Below are positions 1 to 12,300 of a stretch of 64,000 nt of DNA, one piece after another. The stretch is from Deuterostichococcus epilithicus. Taxonomy: Eukaryota > Chlorophyta > Trebouxiophyceae > Prasiolales > Stichococcaceae. Position numbers and translations under genes: made by a program. Numbering within the stretch: position 1 is the first letter of the stretch; every line of letters starts with the position of its first letter. Below the pieces are notes generated by a model. The model did no database searches. It worked only from the letters and a program-made list of their open reading frames with translations, and was not told the origin of the DNA. The stretch spans positions 1,054,001 through 1,118,000 of the forward strand of contig JAVTLE010000010.1 in assembly GCA_033439295.1 (NCBI GenBank), written 5' to 3'.

Positions 1-116
1 GTGCTGCACATTGTCGTGTTATTCAAGTCAGTGTTTAATTCATTGTCAGCCATATTAAAACATGTCTCTCGTCGCTCGCAGCTGGCGGCCGCCAACGAGC
101 GACAGTTACTTGCAAC

Positions 117-1578
117 ATGGCACCGATCGCGGTGATTGGAGCGACTGGCGGCGTCGGGCAGGAGGCCGTCAAGCAGCTGCTGGCGCAGCAGCGGGAGGTG
201 CGCGCCATCGGCCGCAGCAAGGAACGTCTGGAGAAGGAATTTGGCACGTCGCCCAATCTGCAGCTGGTGCAGGCGAGCGTCGAGGACACTGACAGCCTGA
301 AGGCGGCGCTGGAGGGGGTATCGGGCGTCATCAACGCATCCTCCGGGTGAGCAACCGAGCAGCTCGGCATTTTGCTAGTCCTGAATCGCTCAGGCCGATG
401 CAATGTCTACCAGCATGCGTTCCAAGTCACCTTGCGCCCTGCTACATGTGGTTTTTGACCAAAATCTCAGTGTGTTTATGCACTTCCTTCCAGCAAGACG
501 TACTTCTCGGCATCAGCGGTGGACTTCAAGGTGACGATTTGCATCTCAAGGCTCTAGGAAGTGTTGCATTTGACAACATTTCATTAGTGCAATTCATATT
601 TGATTCGCTGTACCCACGAAACGATCTGCAGGGTGGCGGCAATGTCGCTGAAGCCGCCAAGGCGGTGGGCGCCCATGTGGTGCTCATCTCCTCGTGCCTG
701 GTCACGAAGCAGCACAGGTGGGCCGTTCAGGAGCATCCTGTGCCAGCACAGCGGTCTGCGTTGGTCAGTAGTCCCAACCAGCACACTGCATCTGGGCGGT
801 GCGCGCGCTGAACCTTGCTGTCAGAACTCATGTCTGGTCCCCACAGTTTCACATGCTTCACGCCCTGCACGTCATGTAGGTTTCACCCCATGCGGCTTCT
901 GCTCAACAACATCCGATATGGCCTGATGGACAACAAGCTGAAGGGTGGGTCTTGCCATCTCCCCCATTGATTGCCCTTATGCAACAACCACCCTGCATTG
1001 TCCGCACTCCGGTTCGTGCTTTCGTGATCTTGTGACCTTGATGTCAGCCTTGCTGCAACATAGGCGAGGACCTGCTGCGACAGAGCGGTGCGAAGTATAC
1101 GATCATTCGGCCGGGCGGGCTCACCAACGCTGCGGGTGGCAAGGAGGAGCTCAAGATAGGTGCGATCCGATGCGCAGAATCGAAACCCAGATTCTGGCAG
1201 CATTCCTCCTGGTTTACATAGGCATTCCACTGCCCATGACTGCGCGGCAACATGCGGGTCCGAGTCTGGTTCGAGGATGTCTGCCTCGATGTACGTTGCT
1301 GCCGCCACGCGGAGCACAGTAACTACAGCACTGCCATGCGGACACCTGGCGGTATCCCGGCTGGCGCTTGACCGTCCCACGAGCTGATCACAGGTCAGGG
1401 CGACAAGGGCTCACCAGGCCGGGTGTCACGGGCAGACGTTGCCACGGTCGCGCTTGCTGCGCTGGAGCGGCTGGAGGCCAGCAATCGCAAGACGATTGAG
1501 CTTTCCAGCCAGCCGACAGATGCCCCGAAGGCCGACCAGCTGCAGCACGTATTTGACGGCACGACCGCAGATGCATGA
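117..1578 (+). CDS. Atypical short-chain dehydrogenase (NmrA-like NAD(P)-binding protein)
   Basis: Six exons (117-346, 494-530, 632-717, 880-944, 1064-1159, 1394-1578) join in phase to give a 232-residue protein ending in TGA. The N-terminus carries the Rossmann glycine motif VIGATGGVGQ directly after the start Met, so this ATG is the natural start. Downstream are the SSCLVTK strand and YTIIRPGGLT, both typical of atypical (extended, NmrA-like) SDRs in plant and algal plastids or cytosol. The classical Tyr-x3-Lys catalytic pair is not evident, as is usual for this subgroup, so the substrate cannot be told; family members bind NAD(P)H and may act as reductases, epimerases or redox sensors. It lies tail to tail with the VOC gene, 222 bp away. 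Identity as an atypical SDR is secure; the exact function is open. Confidence 0.88.
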
Positions 1579-1598
1579 ACAGGTAGTGGAGAGGTGCT

Positions 1599-1603
1599 TG
1601 TAA
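1599..1603 (+). terminator. Likely polyadenylation signal TGTAA of the SDR gene
   Basis: TGTAA is the usual poly(A) signal of green algae and lies 21 bases past the SDR stop codon. The match is short and could be chance. Confidence 0.4.
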
Positions 1604-1800
1604 TTTTGCATCTGCATGGCCACTCTGGCCATGTTGGTGTTACTGACACAATGGCTGCTTCAATGACTTTTTGTACAATTTCTAAACACTTGAAAGAGTT
1701 TGGGTTCGACACACGAGACAACTCCTCAACAGGTGCTGGAATCTTTTCCTGCGGTTGCTCTCGGCCGAGTGTGGTGCAGGTAGTACTCCACCCGCACAGC

Positions 1801-3132
1801 TCACCGCCAGTCTGCCAGCTCCACGCACTCCAGGACGTTCTGGTCTGCGCACTTCCAATGGCTCGTTAGCCTTCAAGTATGGTTGCATCATGCGAGTATA
1901 AGAAGCAGGCGAAAGCAGTTGAAGGCCAGGCAAGTTGAAGAGGTGCTGTCACCTGGATCCCGGAAGAAGATCGCCTGCAGCAAGCACATGAAATGTTGGC
2001 AGGGTCAAGCAACACAATAGGTGCGGCAAATGAGTCCCAAGCTCACGCGAGTACTGCCAGGTGCGATCCAGGACACACAAGCCCTGGAAGGACGACTGGA
2101 AAGCGGCATGTGACGGCTGCTCAAGAATGGCCGGATCTGCATGCTGCGAACAGTCTACAATCGTCTTGCCTGGCGGCCGCTCTTGCTGCGGGTGAAGGAG
2201 ATATTGTTGGCCTCCAGCTGCGCCTGCAGCGCATCCACGGAGGCCACGCCGACGGCCACGTGTCGGTCCCTGCCACCAGGGGACGAGAAGAAAGCATCAA
2301 CCCAGCACCCCCAGCTACATACTACGTACAGGATCTTCCTGCGGCATGTGTCAGCCACCAGCCGACCGACACACGATGCTGTGCACCTGCGCTGCCTGAC
2401 AATGACATGTCACAGGTCCGCTCTTGGTCTGACGTCAGCACCAGCCGTCCTCAGCGACCACTGGGGGACGTATTTCGAAACGGGGTCAGGGTTGCACACA
2501 GCAGAAGCCTACCTGCCGCCATGCTCCGGCCGGCCCTCCATAGGGTCGGGGTTGGGCAGAACCATCAGGTGGATCATCTCATTGCCCAGCCAGAACCACA
2601 TGCCTGCAGCAGTTCCTCACACTCGGATGCCCCTTCATCGCCAAAGGTAGTGCAATAGCGCGCCACAACGGTCAGGACACAGCGGGAAACCGATGCTGAT
2701 GACCGTGATATCCGTGCACAGCATGGCTGATTGCGCTACACTTTAAAACGCCACTCACCTCCATAGTCCAGCCTGTCATCAGGGCGCTCCGGGTTGATGG
2801 TCAGGCCTGCAACATGGAATACGTCCTTCACAGCCTTGTAACATGGCTCTCAGGGCGCTGTGACCATTAAAAGATTGGCGTGAAGGACGAGCATATGCCT
2901 CACCAAGGACGCCCTCGTAAAACTCTCGAGACTTCTGCAGGTCCTGGCAGATGAAGCCGACGTGGTGCACCCCTTTCCAGCCTATGTCTACATGCCGGTA
3001 AACGACGAAACATGAGGAAGACAAATGATATTCTGATCTGTGAAGTTTGATCCCGTCACAGCAGCCCCACACGGTGACCGCTGTGGACGTTCACTCACCT
3101 GTGGCAACCTTTGATGTCTCCTTCGACGCCAT
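1801..3132 (-). CDS. VOC-superfamily (glyoxalase/dioxygenase-like) protein
   Basis: Seven exons on the minus strand (3099-3132, 2904-2981, 2759-2806, 2513-2603, 2170-2269, 1953-1974, 1801-1844) join in phase to 138 residues, the usual size of a one-domain vicinal-oxygen-chelate protein. The order of motifs fits: GWKGVHHVGFICQDL with a metal-type His and first strand, SREFYEGVLGL helix, GNEMIHLMVLPNPDP, DRHVAVGV, and a final AIFFRDPDQNVLECVEL strand with a closing acidic ligand. Relatives include glyoxalase I-like and fosfomycin-resistance-like plastid or cytosolic proteins; the substrate is unknown. The 22-bp sixth exon is very small. The intron before it starts with GC rather than GT. No transit peptide is visible, so it is probably cytosolic. 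It is divergent from the DUF218 gene. Confidence 0.9.
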
Positions 3133-3833
3133 GGTGGCAGCGAGCTTGAAAGCAAGCCGTCTGTTTCGGACGGCAGCGGAGATGCTAGGCCTGCCAGAGT
3201 TCAGCAGAGTTCATCACCCGTCACGAGGTTGAGCCTGCACTGATGCTGTCCTATTGTGCAGCGGCTTCATGAGTAGAGGAGCTATTGCAGCGTCCGTTCG
3301 TGCGATACCTGCTGAAACGAGAGCGACCGGAGTTCTGTGTGCGGCTGGTCTGCCCGCCTGCGGCTGTGCTCAGTGCCTGCGCGTCACTTGTGCATGTGAG
3401 ACTGTGGTCAAACCCAGACGGTTTACAAGCGATGCGCAGGCTCGATAACACAGTCCACCTGCTGCTTTGGTGCTGAGAAAGTTCTGGTTGTGCTACAAAC
3501 AGCCGCAGACATGCTGCTGCGCAGATCGCGTTAGTAATGTGCGTCACACTCGCGTTTCAGAAGCGGCGCAATGAGAGCAGGATATGCCGCCAAAGCTCGC
3601 CTGTGATGCAATCGAAGGATCTGCCGCGATGCAAGGCCAGTTGAGAACACAGCAAAGCAAGATCTGCGGCAAGATCTCGTACATCACGTGATCGTGGCAA
3701 TCGCTTTCGACGAGGTGCAGCTGAGCTGTTCGCGCAGATTCAGCACAAGGCCTGACCTACCTGTCTCCGTGGAGCTTGCACAGTCGTATGCGCCCCGCTT
3801 GCATTGCAAAGCGGGTCAGAAGTTGACATCTGA
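3133..3833. promoter_or_regulatory. Divergent intergenic region between VOC and DUF218 genes
   Basis: About 700 bp with no convincing coding exon on either strand. Short open frames occur but lack homology and splice context. It must hold the VOC promoter, and probably also promoter or 5' exon sequence of the DUF218 gene, whose start is unclear. Confidence 0.45.
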
Positions 3834-5846
3834 ATGTACTCCCGAGACTTGCCGCTGCACAGAGCTCGCACTGGCAGCGCGTACAGCAGGCGGCTGTTGA
3901 GCCGAAAGCAAGTCAGAGCCGCGCAGCAGTGGGGCCGGATCATCATCGCTCTTGTCCTGGGCATCGCAGCGCTGTTCGCGGTGTTTGGGGTGCGGGGCTT
4001 GACCACTATGGCGGTTTGCACTGCGTGTCAGCACTGTGAACGCCAGTTCGAAAGTTCACGAGTGACTGTGACTCCATATACCTCCTATCACGCTGGCAAC
4101 GACAGGTCGGAAGGGGACACAGCAAGCCCGGGCCCGGCGAGGGTAGCGGCAGCCACCGTCGGCCAGAGGTAGCACGGCGGGCGGCGCTGAGCAGCCTCAC
4201 CAACCTCGTGCTGGTCGCGTGCCATGCAGTACGCCCTCTTCGTGTCTTCTGCGCCTGCGCACCACCAGCAGTCTGCCACTAGTCACCCGCACCTGTTCGT
4301 GAAGCCACAGTCTCTGCCATTTATGATTACATCGAGGCGACTCGGGTGCAGGTGTATGTAGGGGACGATTACAGTAAGGCAGAGGATCTGGACTCCTGGT
4401 TCCTTCTGGATTATCAGAAGGTGCCGAAATGAATAGCGTGTAATTGTGTGGCCTGCATGCTTGCTTGGAGTGGCTGTTGCCTCCTCGAAACCAGCCTTCT
4501 TAGCTGTCACACTATTTAGGGTGGCTGCTGCCTCGCGTCTGGACCTCAGGGTCTCTGCACTCTCACAGGTGCCCAACCAAACACAGGTAACTTCTATGGC
4601 TGATCCAAAAGGACCATCTCCTAGAAGTCCTGCACGACATGCGACGCACAGGGGCAGTTGCGCGGTGTTCAAGATTCCGCGCACTGCATGTAGCTCATGC
4701 CGTACGAAAGTAATGGCAGCACATTTCATCGCCGGTCGCTGAGCGCAGAGCTTCCTACAGCACATGGAACTGGGTGTCAAGGCTGCTGCCAACGACCCCA
4801 CCGCACTGCTCGTTTTTTCAGGCAGGCATCCGCGGTCGGCTCTCTAATCATTCGACCTGTGTCTTCACGAACTGCTCCTGCTTGCGGGCTGCGGTGGCTG
4901 CGCCATGACAAACCGATGGGGCACTGGCGATGCGCCTGTCGAATGTAATCGACTGGTTCCAGGGGGCCAGACGCGCGCCGGCGCCGGCGCGCGCAGCGAA
5001 GCGCAGAGCTACCGCAACGTCGCGCAGGCGCGCGGCTGGTTCGGGCACCCCGACGTGCGGTCTCGCGCCGTCACCGAGGTGGGCGGTCTGTGAAGGGTTT
5101 TGCCACGGTTCGGCTGCGTGGCTGCGGCGCCCGTTGCGTGCGAGCTGGCGTGCAAAGTTCCCGCTCTCAATGCCTTCATTCATCGAGGAGCCTTGGGGCG
5201 CAGCACTAGACACCTGGAGGGAGCTCAGCTCAGTGCCGTCTCGAGCCTGGTGTCCTTGTCGTGGGTGCAGGAGCACGCGCGGGACAGCTTCGAGAACCTG
5301 CTGTTCTCGCTCTGCCGGTTCCGCGAAGTCGCCGGCCACTACCCGACCAGCGTCGTGGTCGCCAGCTTCGAGTTCAAGCACGAGCGCTTTGCGGGGCTGC
5401 ACCTCAAGGCCCTGCGGTGGCCGCTGCAGCAGTTCCGCTTCCTCGGGACGCCGGCGCTCTCCGAGCAGGCGCTGCAGGTACGCTTCACGTCGCTGCCTCA
5501 GCACTTGTGTGTGATCTCTGACCATTCGTCTCACTGCGGCGCCATGCTTTCATCGCTTCCTTCAGCAAAGATGGGGACCACATACTGGCTGCCTCTGCCG
5601 CAGGGGGAGGCGCAGACAATGGCGGCATTCCGGCACGACCTCTACGGCTGTGGCCGGGAGCTGCACGAGAAGCGGACCGGGCGGGACCCTTGGCACCTGG
5701 GCCCGCACCCGGCGGTCGAGTGCCCGGAGATGGCTGGGCTGCTAGCGCATTGCGGGCCCGGAGTGTACAAGGGGCGGGCGCCGCTGCCCTGGGAGGCGGC
5801 AGACTCACTTCGACACTCCAGAGGCATCATGAACCTTGTGAACTGA
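3834..5846 (+). CDS. DUF218 (YdcF-like) protein, probably membrane-anchored
   Basis: The secure part has exons ending at 4228 and then 4352-4420, 4749-4821, 4963-5078, 5271-5477 and 5604-5846, all in phase to the TGA. Read in order they give LVLVACHAV, DLDSWFLLDYQ, LLVFSGGQTR with SEAQSY, then ARDSFENLLFSLCRF and SVVVASFEFKHERF. These are the signature blocks of the eukaryotic DUF218 family (fungal and plant relatives of bacterial YdcF/SanA). The family's biochemical role is not settled. An upstream exon near 3900-3984 encodes a hydrophobic helix (WGRIIIALVLGIAALFAVFG), which would anchor the N-terminus in a membrane; its link to the rest and the true start codon are inferred. The intron after 4821 appears to begin with GC. 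Tail to tail with the large repeat-protein gene. Confidence 0.8.
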
Positions 5847-6391
5847 GATTGTCGATGCAAGGTCGATCCATGTACCTATTATACAAAGCGTCAGGCATCA
5901 AACCTCGTGGATGTTGCAAACCACCAGGCATGCGAAGACCAATTGACATGCCACAAAAAATTCGGCAGTTCGTGCGACTGTCTCTCGATGGTCATCGCAA
6001 CTGATATAGCACCCCTTTGACATCAAACCACGAATGTCACATTCATTCGTCTGCTCACTCGATCCTCTGATGGCAGCATCATCCCTGTGCTCGCCAGCAC
6101 ACCATCGTCCGTAGTTCACTTGCCGCAAAGTTCCAGAAATATCAACTTTCAGAATCGGCGCCCACGGCTCGACTGCCATCACCCATTACTCGTCCATCAC
6201 TGCGACAGGGCGTGCACCGCTCATGCCGTCACTGTCGTATGCTTACAGCTGATGTAGTGAGCCGCCGAAGGCGGCCTGCCAGCCGAGTTTCACCGCTCGC
6301 TGGCGGCCCTCAGGCCCCGCCCTGGCAGCCCCGGACAGACCTGGCGCCGAGCCGTGGCATGTGCCGAGTGGTGCTCCTGCTCCACGCCGCA
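5847..6391. other. Convergent 3' intergenic region
   Basis: 545 bp between the stops of the DUF218 gene (+) and the large repeat-protein gene (-). It is less GC-rich than the flanking exons. Only short frames without homology are present, so it is probably two 3' UTRs. Confidence 0.5.
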
Positions 6392-9300
6392 TCAGCGGCT
6401 GCTGAAGGCCAGCTCCTGGTCAGCGGCCGACGGCGACGCCGCCGCCGCCTGCTGCGGGGTGGGCGCCACCAGCAGGTCGTGCAGCACGCACAGCGTGCGC
6501 ACCTGCTCCACTCCGTCGCGGCCCTGCAAGCATGCACGAGGGATTGCCACTCACAGCCGGTGGAAGGGTTTGCAGCTCTGCATCCTCTGGGTATTTGTAT
6601 TCACAAGGCGAGGCCAACGGCACCCAGAGCCTGGCCAGCCGACCGGTAGCCCTTGGGTCTCGCCATGTTCAAACGTTGCCGCGCCCATGCCAGAGTGTGG
6701 CATGGCCTGTGCGGGATGGAGGCGCGGACGCGGCTTTGGACGGCCCAGGATGCGGAAGAGTATTACACAACACTACACATACGAGGTGACTCCGACCTGC
6801 AGACAATGCGTCTTCAGTCTGCAAGAGGGGCGGGGGCCCGGGGTCCAGAACATGGAAGTTTTGAGCCCACCTTGAGCATGGAGGTGACGGGGGCGTACTG
6901 GGGACCCGCCTCGCGCAGCAGCGTCTGCAGCGAGCGCACCGCCTCGCGCCCCGGCACCGGCAGCGCCAGCCGCGCCCGCGTCGACTCTGCCAGCGCAAAC
7001 AGCGCCCCATGCTTGGCGCGCACTCCGGCGTCTTCCGAGAGCCGCCTGCGGGCCACGAAACAGCAAGTCATGGTCAAGAAGCAGCAAGTCCCAGGCAAGT
7101 GTTCAGGGCTAAGGGTGCTCTTGGCATATGTGCAGAGCCATTCCTGCCTGCAGGGTGGCGAGCTGTCACAGCCGGTGGCATCCACCCATCTATTAGGAAT
7201 CGCTAGGCGCCGGCACGGGAACCTGGCCGTTCTGACGGAGAGCGACATGTGCACATCGTCCCAGACCGGCCTGCCGCTAGGATGGCGGAAGGCTGCCTGT
7301 CTTGACGCACAGCATAGCATGCAAGCCGGCATGACCGCACCCTGAATGCCCTGGGTGCCCCGGAACCCTAAACCCTGGACGCACACCTGTAGGCAGAGGC
7401 CACATGGTAGAAGCGGTCGCCTGCGCCGCGGCTGGCAATGACATTGACGGCGTCCAGCGGGTCCAGCCGCGCAGAGCTTGCCTTGAGCGCCACCCTACGC
7501 GGCAGTTGGCAGCAGCCTGAGCATATGCTTGAGAAGAAGGTCCCGAAGGTCCTGCTGCTCTGCGCTGCTGCCCCCTGTCACCCGCAGTCTGCCGGCAACG
7601 GCAGGGCGGGGCGACACACGGAAGTGCTGAAATCTATTGGAAAGGGAGGAGCAGTGGGCGCACCACAGCTTGATGAGGTCCGGAACCGGGTCGTAGGCGC
7701 CGTCCTCCTGTGCAGCGCCATTGGCGTATCCGCCGTTGAGCGGCGCGGCCGCCGCGCCGCTTGGCGCCGCCGGCAGGCTGGCGGCAGGGGCAGCTGCCGA
7801 CGCAGACGCCTGCAGGTCATTGTTACAAGGAAGTTCAGACCAGTGGAGCGAGGCTGTTTGGAAGCTGCACACGTAATGCATGATGTAGCTGCCGCCTCCG
7901 ACCTGCCCCCCCGCTCACCGGCTGCCAGCCAGTGTGCAGCCCACCGCCTGCAACAGCGCATGTCACGCAGCCGCAGTCACTCAGTGACCTCACCGCCAGC
8001 TGCGAATTGAACGGCGAATCCGCTGCGCCGGCCGAGCCGCGGTTCCAGAAGCCGCGGGACCAGGGCCACCTGCCGCCGGCCTTGGCGCTATCTGCGCGCA
8101 GCATGCAAACATCGGTCGGCGCGCACTTCTAAGGGGACATGGCTCTTTCGGAGTGTTCTGCAGGCATGCAGGGAGCGGGCGCGCCATGTGAGGCATTGCT
8201 GCCGCAGGGCCGGCGGGCCTGGACTACCTGGCACGGAACGTCCACCCGAGCAGGCAGACATACGCGTCGTCAAGCGAGGAGCCAGTGCAGCCGGATGCGA
8301 GCAGAGGGGCGGCGGGCAGGGGCATGCAGGAGCAGGAGGTCGCCTGCGGCTGTGACGGGGACGGCGACTGTGCCGCGGGGGCCGCGAAACACGAAGGCTC
8401 GCTCCACCGCCATGTCGGGCGCTTCACCGCGCGCTTGCTGCGCAGCAGGGAGTCCGACTGGTTCAGCCCCTCGACCGCCGCACTTCACGGTGGCTTTGCG
8501 GCCTGCTGCTTGCCGCTCGAGGCTGACTGGAGGCACACACCCTGTACAGCTGGAGCGGATATCCGCTTCAGACCGGCGTTGCACCTGGCGCAGCCATGGT
8601 CCCGCGAGCGCGAGGAGCGAGGCACGGCACAGTCATGCGTGGCCCCCGCGCAGGGAGCGCTGCGGCTGGCCTGAGGGCAGACAAGCTGTGAGGGGGCAGC
8701 GAGGCTGGAATGAGGCGACTTTCTCTGTATCAAATATGATATACACATCTGTTTGGTAAAGAAAGGGACGTCTGAGATTGTAGAATGCCTATGAACAGCG
8801 CATCTTCATGTTTCCAGGGGCACCTGGGCGGCGCGGCGGATGGCGAGGCGCAGCGGGTCGTCCGGGGAGTCCAGCCGCGGGCCCGCCAGCGCGCCCAGCA
8901 GCGGCGCCGCTGGGTCGTACTTCCCAGGCGCCGAGCCCGCCAGGCCCCCTGCCTTGACGACCTGCGCAGGAGGTGCGTCTCATGGTCAGAGTTCTGTGTG
9001 CGCCAATGCGGCTTGGGATGCTTCGCGTGCACGCTGCAGGGTGCTGGTGGGCGTCAGCACGCGCTGGACGACGGCCGGTGCACCTGGGGTTTAGCAGGCA
9101 GCACCGCAGCTGACGGGGGGACCTTACTTGAGCTGGTCGGCGCCCGTGCAGGGAAAGCAGGCTGCTGTCATGCATCAGGCGAGCACGCATGCTGGCAGGC
9201 CGACACCTGTCGCTTGTGACCCTCCAAGCGAGGTGGGCGCTGCCGCCTGGCGCTACCTGCCTCGTGACTTCGGGCTGACCTCAGCGAGCAAAAGGCAGCG

Positions 9301-12300
9301 GGCTGTCAGATTCTGGTGTGAATGCGTGCCTGCGTGCCCGCGCCGCCCATGGCATGTGAGCGCACCCAGGTCCACAGGTCGTACTTGGACCGCCCTTGTG
9401 GCGCCGCCGGCCGCGCCCGCAGCAGCCCCGGCACCGGGTCGTACCTCTCCAAGCCTGCGGAGCATTGCAATGGACAGCCGCCTGACCCGCGAGCGACGGG
9501 CAAGCAGCGAGGTGCAGCACCAAAAGTAACGGAGCAGCGTCGCGGTTGGCAAATGGCCACCCTGTTAGAGCACAACCTCCCCTTTTCGCGTCCATCCTCT
9601 GCGGCCGTGCGAACCCATGCTCGAAGAGGAGGTCCTCATTCGGCGTTTGCCAGTTGTATCAGTATGTCTATTCTGCGCACCCCCTGGCGCGGCGTCCCCG
9701 CGGACGATGCGGCGCAGGCTGTCGAGCAGGGAGCGCAGCGGGTCTTCGCGCGGCGCGTGCTCCGGCGCCGCCTGCGCTGCTGCCAGGATCTGACCCACCA
9801 TGTCGTATTTGGAGTTGCCCACCGGCGCCTCCGCCGCAAACACCGCCTGCGGCGATCAGTCCATTCACTGGTCAGCAACCCGCGGAGGGGTCCTCACTGC
9901 AGCGGCTCGTAACTGAAGCGCACGACCGGCACAACGGCCTCGATTGTTGCTGGCTGGCAACTCGGTCAGAAACGTTCGGTACAAGCACTATTGTTGTCTT
10001 TTCTGACAAAGGGGCCCACACCTGCAGCAGGTCGCACTGGGGTGGGCGGCGCGGCTGCAGATCATGCCCAACTGGCTGCTGAATTACAGCAATATCCTGC
10101 TGCCTGTTTGCAACCCCTCTTGCAAAGAAGTCCCGTGAGAAGGACATCAACTCCACTCCCTCTGAAGGCCTCACCTGCAGGACGTCGTACTTGGAGCACA
10201 CGGTGGCGCCGTGGCGCCGCGGCTGCAGTCACACTGATCGGAAAAGGAGACGCATCTTGGTTGGGTTGACGCTGGGTTGGAGCGTTCTCTAGTGGGCGCT
10301 CCTCTGTGTGCTCACCTGCAGCGGGTCGTACTTGGAGCGCACGGTGGGTGCCGCGGCGCCAAACAGCGCGGCCACCGGGTCGTACTTGTCCAGGCCCCAG
10401 TCCCCCGCCAGCGCCCCCGGCGACTGCCCCCAGTCCGCCGACACCGCCGCCTTGTGCAGCAGGTCGTACACCTGCGCGCGCCGCAGGCAGTCGAACCTTC
10501 AGATAGCCCCTGAACCCTACAGCAGGGTTGGGGGCCTCGCCAACAGCAGCCTTGCGCAGCTGGTCATGTACCGCCAGCAGCGGCGGGAACACACAATTCG
10601 AGCAATGACCAACGCAGTCCGATGTCGGTCAGCACTCGAGGTGTGTGCGGATATGATGCACGGCGGTGGCCTGGCGGCCCGGCGCCGGCTGTCTTGCCGT
10701 GCTGATGTGTCCGTCCAGGGAGCTCCCATCTGAGCAGGACTGGGCCCCAGGAACCTCCCGAACCAAGACTGCCGTCGGAGCTGCCAGCGTGTCTGGTGTA
10801 TGACTGGCACTGATGCCAGCACATGTCTGGCGGAGGCAGCAGGCTGCAGAGCGGCGCACCGGGTCATACTTGGGCGCCGCCGTCGCGCCACCTGCTCGGC
10901 CCGCCCGCAGCAGGTGCCACACCACATCGTACTTTGAGTCCCCCGGCCGGGGGATGACGACGCCCCGCAGCAGGCTGGTGACCTGCAGGCAGTGTCTCGG
11001 AATTGTATACTTGCCTTGGTGTATTTACCAGACGCATCATTTGTGGCATGCCCTGCAGCGCCATGCATGCTTCGAGAAGTCAACCAGCCCATACACACCA
11101 AAGCTGTCGCACTATCAACAGGGATTGCAACACCAGCTCCTTGGGGTTTCCTCGATTTTGAAAATGGCATACCATGTCGTATTTCGCAGCGCCACGGGGC
11201 GGCACTGCCGCCAGCACCGCGCGGACCGGGTTGTACTTGGCATCCTGCGGGTGAGTTGAAAGCAGTGCTAAGGAGCCGGCGCAGCTTCGTGGCATGTTGC
11301 AACGTGTCTTCACTAGAACAATAGCCGATAGGTGGGGCTAAAGACGGGGTGACCCCCAGCGGCAGCCACTGCCGGCAGGTTCGGGAGGGCACTGCACATG
11401 GCGGGCCTTCCCGGCGCCGCGAGCAGACGCATCTTAGTCCTCTGAGCTGCAGCACGAAAGGGCGCTGCCACTAACAAACTGGAAAAACGCTTCGGTTGCA
11501 GACCGGGTTGGCGTCGGAGGCGTTCTTCAGCGCCTCGTGGAACAGGTCGTACTTGGCAAAGGCGGCCCAGCGTCGCTCGCTCTTTGGCCGGCCCACCTGT
11601 TTGTGGGCAAGTTTGCAGGTGTTGCGGTTTTGTGGTGAGGTCATTGCCGGCAAAGGACTGCGAGCACTAGCAACCCGGGCTGCACGGTTCATCAGTGCCT
11701 GCCACGGGCAAGTGCTGTGAACCTGACAGGGAAATGCGCTCAGGCAAGACAGTGTCAGGGGGCGGCACGAAGGCGCTGGGGTTCCCCGATGTGCCTTTTC
11801 AAACGATCTGGGCCTCGCCTCACAGGGCTGCAGAAGCACAGCCTCAGCCGACTTGCCCAGCGCCCACAACCTCACCTGCGCCCTCAGGAGGCCGCTCAGC
11901 GGCCGCCGGGTGGCCAGCACAGCCCGTTCCGCCCGCTCCGCAGCAGTGCTGCCGTCTGATACACCCGCCCGCGCACGCATGGTCACCGTCAGCGACTGCC
12001 CGACCCGCTGCGTGGACAGCACCCGCCCCCGGCCGCCCAGCCGCGACGCGCTGATCGCCGCCTGCAAACGCACGGCACCAGTTGCATGAGCTCATGCAGG
12101 ACTCTTGCAGGGCGCTCGGGAGCTGCAGAGCACTGGCCGGCGGGAAGGAGCCCGGCGAGCTGCGTGATGCCAGCCCCAGCGCCAGCGTCACCTCAGCAAG
12201 CAGGAGGACGCGGCCTGATGGGTGGGCGCCCAGCCGCATCCACTCACTGCCACAGGAATCTGCCCGGAATGTGCGAGACATTCAGGACAGGAGACAGTTG

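Noticed and set aside
4848-5534. Long minus-strand frame over the DUF218 exons
   Set aside because: It is the complement of conserved plus-strand exons and is rich in Arg and Ala, as expected for antisense of GC-rich coding sequence.
5898-6182. 94-codon minus-strand frame between convergent genes
   Set aside because: No similarity and it lies where two 3' UTRs are expected.
7363-7378. Telomere-like CCCTAAACCC string
   Set aside because: Less than two repeat units, inside an intron or exon-poor part of a gene; too short to be a telomere remnant.
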